Assembly: GCA_024636395.1 (NCBI GenBank) | Contig: JAGXHD010000062.1 | Coordinates: 1-7,123, forward strand | Source: Sulfitobacter sp. | GTDB taxonomy: Bacteria > Pseudomonadota > Alphaproteobacteria > Rhodobacterales > Rhodobacteraceae | Length of the DNA: 7,123 bases | Direction of reading: 5' to 3' | In this document: in pieces, positions 1-6,065 of the stretch | Position numbering within the stretch: the stretch's first letter is position 1 | Layout: each line of letters begins with the position of its first letter | Made by a program: the position numbers and the translations under genes | The notes under the pieces: generated by a model | What the model saw: only the letters and a program-made list of their open reading frames with translations | The model's database searches: none | Told to the model about the DNA's origin: nothing

Positions 1-1
1 A

Positions 2-214
2 ATCAGAGATCGCTCCTCGCTGGCCTTGACTGCTGGGCGTATGAAGCAGGATCCGATTTTCCGGGATGCCGCGCACCACTTTTTGCGCCGTTTCGACAAA
101 CTGTTTGCGGAGTTTGAGAACGTCGCAACCGACAGCGAAATTTCGTCCATGGCCGACACACGCACCGCGCGAGCCTTTATGCTGCTTGGCCGCGTTGCAG
201 GAACCTTCGACTAG
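2..214 (+). CDS. C-terminal part of an unrecognised protein (5' end outside window)
   Basis: The frame is open from the left edge to a TAG at 212-214, giving about 70 residues of a C-terminus. The earliest possible start inside the window is a TTG at 26-28. It has no ribosome binding site in front of it and the frame is open upstream, so the gene almost certainly begins outside the window. The visible part looks soluble and helical: a basic/aromatic stretch (HHFLRRFDKLFAEFEN) is followed by an acidic linker and a hydrophobic end (ARAFMLLGRVAGTFD). There is no membrane segment and no motif I can name. It converges on the minus-strand gene ending at 227, with only 12 bases between the two stop codons. 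I do not recognise the family. Confidence 0.6.
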   Translation: MRDRSSLALTAGRMKQDPIFRDAAHHFLRRFDKLFAEFENVATDSEISSMADTRTARAFMLLGRVAGTFD

Positions 215-230
215 GGCAACGCGCCGCTAG
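211..230. other. Small inverted repeat spanning two convergent stop codons
   Basis: Bases 211-217 (CTAGGGC) can pair with 223-230, leaving a bulged G at 226 and a five-base loop at 218-222. The CTAG ends contain both TAG stop codons, one on each strand. Neither strand has a T-tract after the stem, so this is not a canonical intrinsic terminator. It might act as a weak bidirectional terminator or be coincidental. Confidence 0.25.
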
Positions 231-712
231 GAGCAAACCTGCGCACGGTTATCAGCATTGAAGACGGCGGTGACGATCTGTCCATCTACTGCCTCGAAGA
301 GGGCCAGGGCCCCTTCCATCTCGCCACCCGTAACGCGGATCTGGCCCAGGTCTGATGCGGTGAGCCTGTCGTCCCCGTCGATGGAGAACGCCGCACGCCC
401 GCCGGGCCGTGCATCGCGCAGCACGACGCGCATGACGTCTGCGCCATCGTCTACGCTGCCCGCGTCGGTCCCCCCCTCATCGCGCAAGGGCTGAAACACC
501 TCGACACCGGTACCACCACCGGCCGTATCAAAAATAAGCCGCCCCGCAGATCCGCGCAAATCAACGGTCACAGCCCGCAGCGCTCGCTGGCCCACTGTCA
601 GCTCGAAGCGGTCGCGCGGCGCGCTTTCCACGAAGCGCAAAGATGCGCCAGTACAGTCTGCCGCCTGTACCGTGCCGGCCAGGAGCATCATACAACCAAG
701 GGATTTTATCAA
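227..712 (-). CDS. Exported protein of 161 residues, aggregation-factor-core-like
   Basis: The start is placed at a TTG (712-710), 7 bases after an AGGAG (724-720). An ATG at 739 lies upstream but has no comparable ribosome binding site. From the TTG the product opens with a typical signal peptide (MIKSLGCMMLLAGTVQA, cleavage after VQA). The mature part is about 144 residues, rich in short beta-type stretches, Gly and Asp. It has one Cys near each end (ADC at the start, VCS at the end) that could form a disulfide in the periplasm. The patterns GRLIFDTAGGGTGVEVFQPL, AFSIDGDD and RVTGGEMEGA resemble, from memory, Rhodobacteraceae proteins annotated 'aggregation factor core'; I cannot confirm this by search. 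The function is unknown. The gene is last in the molybdenum cofactor operon, and its ribosome binding site overlaps the moeA stop codon, so coupled translation is likely. Confidence 0.75.
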   Translation of the reverse strand: MIKSLGCMMLLAGTVQAADCTGASLRFVESAPRDRFELTVGQRALRAVTVDLRGSAGRLIFDTAGGGTGVEVFQPLRDEGGTDAGSVDDGADVMRVVLRDARPGGRAAFSIDGDDRLTASDLGQIRVTGGEMEGALALFEAVDGQIVTAVFNADNRAQVCS

Positions 713-719
713 TCTCGTA

Positions 720-724
720 CTCCT
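720..724 (-). promoter_or_regulatory. Ribosome binding site that decides the TTG start at 712
   Basis: AGGAG on the minus strand lies 7 bases before the TTG at 712. It overlaps the moeA TAG stop (725-723), so ribosomes ending moeA are positioned to restart here. This favours TTG 712 over the upstream ATG at 739. Confidence 0.7.
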
Positions 725-2834
725 AGAGTCCAAACGCATGAAAAGGGATATAGCGCACAGGATCACCGGGAGAAATCTCGCGGCCATCTTCCGGCAGCTC
801 AACCAGCCCCTCGGCCCAGCTCAGCCCGCTGATTCGCCCGGACCCTTCAGAGCGGAACACGTCCGCCCGTCCATCCCGGATCCGCGCACGCAGGTATTCG
901 CGGCGGCCTGCCTTCTTACGCTTTGAGAACGCGGCAGGCACGTCAAAGCCCTGCGGCATGTCCCAATCGGCCCCCGCAAGCTGGGCCAGAGCAGGCCGCG
1001 CAAAAACCAGCGAACAAACCAGTGCCGCTACCGGATTGCCCGGCAGGCCAAAAACCGGGACCCCGCACCAAAGCCCCAGCGCAAGGGGCCGCCCCGGCTT
1101 GATCGCAATGCGCCACAGCGCTAGCGCACCTGCCTCCTCCAGCAAAGCCGATACATGATCTTCGTCGCCCGCAGAGGCGCCACCGCTGGTCAGGATCGCG
1201 TCGACCCGCACCGCCGCCGCATCCAGCTTCGCGCGCAAGGTAGCCCGGTCGTCCGGCGCGCGCCCCAGGTCGATCGCCTCATGCCCCAGCTGCGCCAGCA
1301 GCGCCAGAAGCATCGGACGATTGGCGTCATAGATCTGGCCATCGAGAGCTGGCGCGCCCGCCTCCACCAGCTCGTCTCCCGTCGACAGAACGCCGACACG
1401 CAGGCGCGCACGCACAGCGACCTGCGCTGTTCCTGTGGCCGCCAGAAGCGCAAGATCAGCAGCAGTAATCACGCGCCCGGCAGCCAGAACGCACTCACCC
1501 GCCACCACGTCTTCTCCGGCCCTACGGGTGTTCGCGCCCTGCTTGAGCGGCCCGCGAAAGACGATCTCTCCGTCCACTATCTGCACATCTTCTTGCAGAA
1601 TAACCGTATCGACCCCCTGCGGTAGAGCGGCGCCCGTAAGCACACGCAGCGCCTCTCCCTGCGCCACACGCGAAGGTGCGTCCCCTGCCGCCGCCCGCCC
1701 CTGCGCCAAGGGCAGGCGGTGCGTACCGGCATCGCGCCCTCCGGCAAAACCGTATCCGTCGACAGCCGTGTTCGGCAGCGGCGGATTGGCTCTTGAGGCA
1801 AGCACCGGCGCAGCAGCGATACGACCACGGGCCTGCCCAAGGGAGACTTGCTCCACGCCGACCGCGACGGTCAGCCGATCCCGCAGCAGCGCCAGCGTCT
1901 CGTCTACGGGCGTCCAGTGAACGCCCTGCGGCAGGGCAAAACAATCGTTTCGCAAGGGCGCCGGGCCAAGGATCACGGCGTTCAGCTCCTCCGAGAGACC
2001 CGCACCCAGTATCCAGGCCTCTTCCCGCGCGGCCTCCGGCACATCAGCCATGTGAGCCGCGAGCATCTCGATCGGCAGCCGCGCCAGCGCGTCCGCCAAA
2101 AGCCGCACCTGTTCACGGTCGCGGATACTCCCGGCGCCCTCACGCGCAACCGCTTCCTTGACGGATGCCTCAATCAGCCCCGGCCAGATTTCGGCCAGCA
2201 CGACCGGAGCCTCGTCGAAATGCTCGAATGGCCAGACCTTGACCCCAGATAAGCGGCGCAAGCGGTTCAATGTGGGCAAACCCATCATCGTCTGCCCGCC
2301 GACCGTCGGGGGAAATGCCATCTGAAAACAGGATGAGGACGCCTTGCTCAGCGTGTCGCACGTCCGCTTCTCTGCAACGGCCTCGAAAGTGATGCCCGCT
2401 TTGCGATAGGGCAGACCGAGCCATTTGTCCTCACTCGGCTTACCCCAGAACGGCCCGGCACCGGGAAACATCCCGTTGAGCCGCTCCGCAATCTCATAGC
2501 GGTTGTTGGTGCCGTCGGGGGCATCGGTGATCCGAGCCTCGAACCAGTCCCACAGTAGGAACGGATCGTCCGATCCGGTGACATGACGCGCAAAACCCCG
2601 AGGGTATCCAAAAGGGAAATCGAAGGTACACAACAGACGGCGGCCCGCGCCTCTCTCCCGCTCGATCAGCTGCGCAATCCACTGCTCGGCCTCCATCCGA
2701 GTGCGGAAATAGCGCGGCTCCTCGCTCTGCCCGTCGCGCGTGACACCCAGCCAGATGGCATCCTTTCGGGGGGTGGGGCCTGCCTTCTTCCCGGCAGACC
2801 AGTCCGCGACAAGAACCGTGTCAAACGCTCTCAC
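723..2834 (-). CDS. moeA: Molybdopterin molybdotransferase MoeA with N-terminal DUF429-like domain
   Basis: This 703-residue protein is far longer than ordinary MoeA (about 400). Residues 300-703 are a full MoeA, which inserts molybdate into adenylylated molybdopterin in the cytoplasm. Its hallmarks are present: TAVDGY (356-361), STGDEL (484-489), YDANRP (502-507), TSGGASAGDED (549-559), KPGRPL (579-584), GLPGNPV (596-602), and a C-terminal domain IV. Residues 1-295 form an extra domain with VADWSA (9-14), FDFPFGYP (71-78) and EIWPG (215-219). These spaced acidic motifs resemble DUF429-type proteins with an RNase H-like fold; that assignment is inference and its role is unknown. Translation starts at GTG (2834-2832), 7 bases after a GAGG, and overlaps the mobB TGA by four bases (GTGA). 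It is the fifth gene of the cofactor operon. The frame is uninterrupted, so the fusion is a genuine single reading frame. Confidence 0.93.
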   Translation of the reverse strand: MRAFDTVLVADWSAGKKAGPTPRKDAIWLGVTRDGQSEEPRYFRTRMEAEQWIAQLIERERGAGRRLLCTFDFPFGYPRGFARHVTGSDDPFLLWDWFEARITDAPDGTNNRYEIAERLNGMFPGAGPFWGKPSEDKWLGLPYRKAGITFEAVAEKRTCDTLSKASSSCFQMAFPPTVGGQTMMGLPTLNRLRRLSGVKVWPFEHFDEAPVVLAEIWPGLIEASVKEAVAREGAGSIRDREQVRLLADALARLPIEMLAAHMADVPEAAREEAWILGAGLSEELNAVILGPAPLRNDCFALPQGVHWTPVDETLALLRDRLTVAVGVEQVSLGQARGRIAAAPVLASRANPPLPNTAVDGYGFAGGRDAGTHRLPLAQGRAAAGDAPSRVAQGEALRVLTGAALPQGVDTVILQEDVQIVDGEIVFRGPLKQGANTRRAGEDVVAGECVLAAGRVITAADLALLAATGTAQVAVRARLRVGVLSTGDELVEAGAPALDGQIYDANRPMLLALLAQLGHEAIDLGRAPDDRATLRAKLDAAAVRVDAILTSGGASAGDEDHVSALLEEAGALALWRIAIKPGRPLALGLWCGVPVFGLPGNPVAALVCSLVFARPALAQLAGADWDMPQGFDVPAAFSKRKKAGRREYLRARIRDGRADVFRSEGSGRISGLSWAEGLVELPEDGREISPGDPVRYIPFHAFGL

Positions 2835-3322
2835 AGCCCAACCTCGCGCAGAATAAAATCAGCGATGGCGGCGGTATCATCGAGGCCGAACACGGGCCGA
2901 TCAAGCCCGATTGGCGTATCACTTGCGACTGCACGCACCGTCGGATCATCCGACGCGATCAGCGGATTGCCGGTCACGGCACGATGCGCCTCCACCTTGG
3001 CGTGGCCGTCGCGCTTGTATCCCTCCACCAGCACCAGATCGACGGGGGCAAGCTGGGCCAGCAGCAGCTCCAGCGTCGGCTCCGGCGCGCCGCGCAATTC
3101 ATGCATTAAGGCGATGCGGTTGCGCGAGGCCAGCAGGACTTGCGAAGCACCTGCTTCGCGGTGGCGGAAGCTGTCCTTGCCGGGGTGGTCAACGTCAAAG
3201 CTGTGATGCGCGTGCTTGACCGTCGACACGGAAAACCCGCGGGCCGTGATCTCGGTCACAAGACGCTCCATCAGACCGGTTTTGCCGGCGTTCTTCCAGC
3301 CGACGATTCCGAAAACCCTCAT
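2831..3322 (-). CDS. mobB: Molybdopterin-guanine dinucleotide biosynthesis adapter MobB
   Basis: This 163-residue GTP-binding protein assists MobA in making the guanine dinucleotide cofactor. The N-terminal P-loop reads FGIVGWKNAGKTGLMERL (4-21, loop GWKNAGKT at 8-15). It is followed by the family signature VKHAHHSFDVDHPGKDSFRH (35-54) and REAGA (55-59), and by LVLVEGYKRDGHAKVEAHR (96-114), which corresponds to the VEG(F/Y)K...KVE block of MobB. The length is normal for a single-domain MobB. The chosen ATG (3322-3320) overlaps the mobA TGA by four bases and has a GGAG 8 bases upstream. The frame stays open upstream into mobA (to 3490), but that part is shadow and lacks family motifs. The 3' end overlaps the moeA start, so the three genes are probably translationally coupled. 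Confidence 0.95.
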   Translation of the reverse strand: MRVFGIVGWKNAGKTGLMERLVTEITARGFSVSTVKHAHHSFDVDHPGKDSFRHREAGASQVLLASRNRIALMHELRGAPEPTLELLLAQLAPVDLVLVEGYKRDGHAKVEAHRAVTGNPLIASDDPTVRAVASDTPIGLDRPVFGLDDTAAIADFILREVGL

Positions 3323-3921
3323 ATCATCGTCTCCGCACGGGCCAGATCTTCGGGCGTATTGACGTTGAAAAAGGCATCCTCGTCGGGGAAAAGTGCCTCG
3401 CGGCCCCCATGCGCCTGTGTCCAAAGGACAACCTTGCGCAAACCACCTTCCAGCGCTTCGCGCAGATCGTCGCGCAACGCGACAGGCCAAAGGCCGAAGG
3501 TCGGGTGGCGAATGCTGCCCCGATCCGGATGGGGCGTTGCGGCGAGTACGAGTGGATGAGCCATCCCCTCGGAGGCAAGCAACAGTTGCGGCACCAGATC
3601 GCAGGGGAAAAACGGCGTATCGGCGGCGGCTGTGACGATCGTGTCAGCGCCCTGCGCTGCGGCCCAATCCAATCCCGCAAGCACCCCTGCCAGCGGACCT
3701 GCAAACCCTGCAACGCTGTCGGGGATAACAGGCAGGCCCGACGCTGCAAACCGTGCGGGATCGCCGTTCGCGTTGAGCGCCAACGCTGCCACCTGCGGCG
3801 CCAGCCGCGACGCGACGCGCGCCAGAAGGCTCTCCGCACCCAGCATCCGCATACCCTTGTCACCACCCCCCATGCGGGTGGCCTGCCCCCCGGCCAGGAT
3901 CACGCCAAATGGCTGCTTCAT
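3319..3921 (-). CDS. mobA: Molybdenum cofactor guanylyltransferase MobA
   Basis: This 200-residue cytoplasmic nucleotidyltransferase joins GMP from GTP to Mo-molybdopterin, giving the MGD cofactor used by DMSO reductase family enzymes such as formate dehydrogenase. The N-terminus carries the nucleotide-binding signature LAGGQATRMGGGDKGM (9-24) with its invariant Lys at 22. NANGDPARF (50-58), GFAGPLAGVLAGLDWA (72-87) and the metal-binding block TAAADTPFFP (97-106, Asp101) follow, and the typical ending FFNVNTPEDLARAE is at 184-197. The length fits the family. The ATG (3921-3919) overlaps the preceding 58-codon gene by ATGA and has a strong GGAGG 7 bases upstream. Its own TGA overlaps the mobB ATG. 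No key residue appears missing. Confidence 0.96.
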   Translation of the reverse strand: MKQPFGVILAGGQATRMGGGDKGMRMLGAESLLARVASRLAPQVAALALNANGDPARFAASGLPVIPDSVAGFAGPLAGVLAGLDWAAAQGADTIVTAAADTPFFPCDLVPQLLLASEGMAHPLVLAATPHPDRGSIRHPTFGLWPVALRDDLREALEGGLRKVVLWTQAHGGREALFPDEDAFFNVNTPEDLARAETMI

Positions 3922-4094
3922 GACCCCACCTCCAGCCAGTTCTGCATCACAGAAAATGCATCATCTGCATCCAGTTGCCGCGGAAAGGCCCGTCGCGGCA
4001 GCGCGCGCGCAATGCCCGAGAAGGCCAGAACCATCGCTGCACTGTTTTCTACCACCATCGGGGTGGCTTCGAGCCGCTGCCTTACAGCACTCAT
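3918..4094 (-). CDS. Unrecognised 58-residue protein between fdhD and mobA
   Basis: A reading frame of 58 codons fills the whole gap between fdhD and mobA. Its ATG (4094-4092) overlaps the fdhD TGA as ATGA, and its TGA (3920-3918) overlaps the mobA ATG as ATGA. A ribosome binding site (GGAAGGG) ends 6 bases before the start. This double overlap, repeating the spacing used by its neighbours, is the main evidence that it is a real gene. About 36 of 57 sense codons after the start end in G or C. The protein has a helical, hydrophobic first half (MVVENSAAMVLAFSGIARAL, residues 13-32), a basic middle (PRRAFPRQ, 33-40) and an acidic/aromatic end (LDADDAFSVMQNWLEVGS, 41-58). There is no signal peptide, no clear membrane segment and no Cys or His. 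It lacks the MANQI and FW-PRM type motifs of the formate dehydrogenase delta subunit FdsD, which would be the obvious candidate for a small gene beside fdhD. Function unknown. Confidence 0.72.
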   Translation of the reverse strand: MSAVRQRLEATPMVVENSAAMVLAFSGIARALPRRAFPRQLDADDAFSVMQNWLEVGS

Positions 4095-4972
4095 TCTGCG
4101 CCCTTCCGGCCGCTGCGGCGCGGCTCCTCGGCGATTGCGGCGGGGTCGGCATCACGCAACAGCCGCTCCTCGCCCGCCAGACACATGAAGCGCCGCCCCT
4201 TCATCCGCCCGATCAGCGTGAGCCCGACCTGCTGGGCAATCTCGACACCCCAGGCGGTAAAACCGGAACGCGAGGCGAGCACGGGTATACCCATCAGCGC
4301 GGTCTTTATGACCATCTCTGATGTCAGGCGTCCGGTGGTATAGAGGATTTTGTCGTCCGCCTGCACCCCTTCGGAGAGCATCCAGCCAGCGATCTTGTCG
4401 ACTGCATTATGGCGGCCCACATCCTCCATATAGACGAGCGGACGGTCCGCGCAGCACAGGACGGTGCCGTGGATCGCTCCCGCCGTGAGGTAAAGGCTGG
4501 GCGTGCGGTTGATCTTGGAAGAGAGGCTATAGAGCCATGAGGTGCGCACGGGCGTCGCCGGTAAAACGGTGCCCTCTAGCCCCTCCATCATGTCGCCAAA
4601 GACTGTACCCACTGCGCAACCGCTCGTGCGGGTTTTGCGGCGCATCTTGTCCTCGTAATCGGTCTTGCGCGCCGTGCGCACCACGACAACTTCGAGTTCC
4701 TCGTCGTAGTCCACCCCGGTAATCTCGTCACTGATCCGCAGCATTCCCTGATTGCGCAGAAAGCCCAGCGCGAGGTATTCTGGATAATCCCCGATGGTCA
4801 TCGCGGTTACGATTTCCTGACCGTTGAGATAGATCGTCAGCGGGCGCTCCTCGACGACGTTGATCTGCTGGGAGAGGCCGTCTTGGTCCAGCCCCGTGAC
4901 ACTGCGCGTCAGGCGGCGTGCCGCAGGGTCTGGCGCGATCAGATAGTCGGACAGATCTTCGAGTTCAGCCAA
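4091..4972 (-). CDS. fdhD: Formate dehydrogenase accessory sulfurtransferase FdhD
   Basis: FdhD passes sulfur from a cysteine desulfurase to the bis-MGD cofactor of formate dehydrogenase, which activates the enzyme. From the TTG at 4972 the product has 293 residues. Family blocks are visible: ERPLTIYLNGQEIVTAM (42-58), YLALGFLRNQGML (66-78), AGAIHGTVL (165-173), MEDVGRHNAVDKIAGWM (182-198), YTTGRLTSEMVIKTA (211-225) and a SRSG...TLIGRMKGRRF tail. The sulfur-carrying loop reads TSGCAVGTVFGD (116-127). Cys119 matches E. coli Cys121, but the position of Cys124 is Gly122. Start choice: a GGGGAG lies 7 bases before TTG 4972 but only 1 base before ATG 4978, and an upstream in-frame TTG at 5011 has no binding site. 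ATG 4978 would add just two residues. It is first in the cofactor operon and divergent from azlC. The TGA overlaps the next small gene by ATGA. Confidence 0.93.
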   Translation of the reverse strand: MAELEDLSDYLIAPDPAARRLTRSVTGLDQDGLSQQINVVEERPLTIYLNGQEIVTAMTIGDYPEYLALGFLRNQGMLRISDEITGVDYDEELEVVVVRTARKTDYEDKMRRKTRTSGCAVGTVFGDMMEGLEGTVLPATPVRTSWLYSLSSKINRTPSLYLTAGAIHGTVLCCADRPLVYMEDVGRHNAVDKIAGWMLSEGVQADDKILYTTGRLTSEMVIKTALMGIPVLASRSGFTAWGVEIAQQVGLTLIGRMKGRRFMCLAGEERLLRDADPAAIAEEPRRSGRKGAE

Positions 4973-4979
4973 TTGCATA

Positions 4980-4985
4980 CTCCCC
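4980..4985 (-). promoter_or_regulatory. Ribosome binding site of fdhD
   Basis: GGGGAG on the minus strand, 7 bases before TTG 4972 and only 1 base before ATG 4978. The spacing supports initiation at the TTG. Confidence 0.55.
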
Positions 4986-5025
4986 GGTAAAGCGCTACGC
5001 ACTGCAGGCAATCTAAGGGCATCGC
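4986..5025. promoter_or_regulatory. Short divergent intergenic region between fdhD and azlC
   Basis: About 50 bases separate the two divergent start codons. The stretch contains an AAGGG (5015-5019) 6 bases before the azlC ATG, which is its ribosome binding site. I see no good -35/-10 pair on either strand, so the promoters probably extend into the neighbouring coding sequences or use poor consensus boxes. Confidence 0.35.
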
Positions 5026-5742
5026 ATGACCTCCACCACCCGCAAATCTCCCTACAGGGAGGGGATTATCGACAGCAGCCCGTTCATCCTGCTGATTATT
5101 CCTTTCGCAACCCTGTTTGGCGTTATCGCGACCGAGGCCGGGTTGAACGTGGTGGAGACGATGGCCTTTTCCATCGTGGTCATCGCGGGCGCAGCACAGT
5201 TTACGGCGCTCCAGCTTATGCAAGAGAACGCGCCAACCGCAATTGTGCTCATTTCCGCGCTGGCGGTAAACCTGCGTATGGCGATGTATTCGGCCTCGCT
5301 CACACCCTATATCGGCGCGGCTCCGCTCTGGCAGCGTGCGCTGTGTGCCTATGTTACCGTCGATCAATCCTATGTGGTGGGTATCTCCAAATTTGAGCGT
5401 GAGCCGGATATGTCCGTTCCCGCTCGCGTGGCTTATTTCCTGGGCGCCGTCACCCCGATCGTGCCGCTGTGGTATGCGTTCACATTCATAGGTGCGGTGG
5501 TCGGCACCCGCGTACCCGAAAGCTGGGCGCTCGATTTCGCCATTCCAATTGCGTTTCTCGCAATGATCGCGCCAATGTTCCGCACCGCAGCACATGTCGC
5601 CGCAGCGCTTGTGGCTGTGCTGGTCAGCCTGCTTACGGCAGGTGTACCCTATTCACTGGGCCTGATCATCGCGGGCCTCGCAGGTATGATAGCCGGGGCG
5701 CAGACCGAGTTGTGGCTCGAGCGCAGAGGGGCAAAGGTATGA
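5026..5742 (+). CDS. azlC: AzlC family branched-chain amino acid exporter, large subunit
   Basis: This 238-residue inner-membrane protein is of the AzlC/YgaZ family, which works with a small AzlD/YgaH partner to export branched-chain amino acids. After a short polar N-terminus (1-19) the sequence is mostly hydrophobic, with segments roughly at 20-40, 44-66, 70-90, 136-160, 170-187 and 190-228. Family landmarks are AGAAQFTALQLM (54-65), VNLRMAMYSASLTPY (81-95) and TVDQSYVVGISKFE (111-124). The length is normal. The ATG has AAGGG 6 bases upstream. The TGA overlaps the azlD ATG as ATGA, so the pair is co-translated. The exact substrate cannot be read from the sequence; leucine, valine or isoleucine are inferred from characterised relatives. 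Confidence 0.92.
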   Translation: MTSTTRKSPYREGIIDSSPFILLIIPFATLFGVIATEAGLNVVETMAFSIVVIAGAAQFTALQLMQENAPTAIVLISALAVNLRMAMYSASLTPYIGAAPLWQRALCAYVTVDQSYVVGISKFEREPDMSVPARVAYFLGAVTPIVPLWYAFTFIGAVVGTRVPESWALDFAIPIAFLAMIAPMFRTAAHVAAALVAVLVSLLTAGVPYSLGLIIAGLAGMIAGAQTELWLERRGAKV

Positions 5743-6065
5743 TCGAGACAAGCACACTGTGGACCGTAATCATCGTGCTTGGCATCGGCAGCTTTGGCTT
5801 GCGCTTTGTCTTTACGGGTCTGGTGGGCAGCCGCGCCATGCCCGATTGGCTGTTGCGGCATCTGCGCTATACCGCCGTCGCGATCTTGCCCGCACTGGTC
5901 GCGCCACAGGTCGTCTGGCACGTGGCGACAGATGGTGTCTTTGACATACCCCGGGCCACCGCAGCTGTAGTGACGCTTGGCGTGGGGCTTGTTACGAAAA
6001 ATGTTCTGATGGCAGTGCTGAGCGGCGCGCTCACACTCTACGGGCTATTGTATCTATTGGGCTAA
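5739..6065 (+). CDS. azlD: AzlD family branched-chain amino acid exporter, small subunit
   Basis: This 108-residue hydrophobic protein has the size and layout of AzlD/YgaH, the small partner required by AzlC. Membrane segments lie roughly at 7-29, 43-61, 73-87 and 88-107. The signature is a conserved loop with LRHLRYTAVAILPALVAP (39-56), where the Arg-Tyr-...-Leu-Pro-Ala pattern is typical of the family. The ATG (5739-5741) overlaps the azlC TGA, and an AGAGGGG/AAAGG purine stretch just upstream supplies the ribosome binding site. The frame is open further upstream within azlC, but only the part from 5739 has family character. Its last 12 bases overlap the convergent lipoprotein gene: the azlD TAA is read as a Leu codon on the other strand. 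Confidence 0.92.
   Translation: MIETSTLWTVIIVLGIGSFGLRFVFTGLVGSRAMPDWLLRHLRYTAVAILPALVAPQVVWHVATDGVFDIPRATAAVVTLGVGLVTKNVLMAVLSGALTLYGLLYLLG

Noticed and set aside
713..802. Longer versions of the exported protein starting at 802 or at ATG 739
   Set aside because: They place a polar stretch before the signal peptide and lack a binding site as good as the AGGAG at 724-720.
1155..2252. Several plus-strand open frames of about 130-160 codons within the moeA fusion
   Set aside because: All are antisense to conserved MoeA motifs or the fused domain; their products are Arg/Pro/Ala-rich and show no family character.
723..2834. The idea that moeA and its N-terminal domain are two genes joined by a sequencing error
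   Set aside because: A single frame runs through both parts without interruption, with no ribosome binding site and start pair at the boundary near residue 300, and MoeA begins cleanly after a linker.
2583..3206. A plus-strand frame of 207 codons over the moeA/mobB junction
   Set aside because: It is antisense to the P-loop-bearing MobB and the moeA start. Its Ser/Arg-rich translation has no motif.
4001..4010. A GC dinucleotide run (five GC units)
   Set aside because: It lies inside the 58-codon gene as Arg/Ala codons in GC-rich DNA and is too short to count as a repeat element.
3918..4094. The 58-codon gene as formate dehydrogenase delta subunit FdsD
   Set aside because: The size and position beside fdhD fit, but the MANQI-like start and FW-PRM-like block of FdsD are absent.
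3409..4188. A long plus-strand open frame (259 codons) antisense to mobA, the 58-codon gene and the end of fdhD
   Set aside because: It runs opposite to recognisable MobA and FdhD sequence, and its translation is rich in Arg, Cys and Pro without any domain, as expected of a GC-rich antisense shadow.
4973..5005. A TTGCAT / TACGCA pair with a 17-base spacer as an azlC promoter
   Set aside because: The -10 box matches the consensus at only two positions, so it is not distinguishable from chance.
4973..5011. An upstream TTG (5011) start for fdhD, adding 13 residues
   Set aside because: There is no ribosome binding site before it, it would extend into the short divergent gap, and a GGGGAG at ideal spacing serves the TTG at 4972.
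4939..5595. A minus-strand open frame of 218 codons over azlC
   Set aside because: It is antisense to a clear AzlC. The translation is low-complexity polar sequence with no motif, and it would collide with the divergent fdhD start region.
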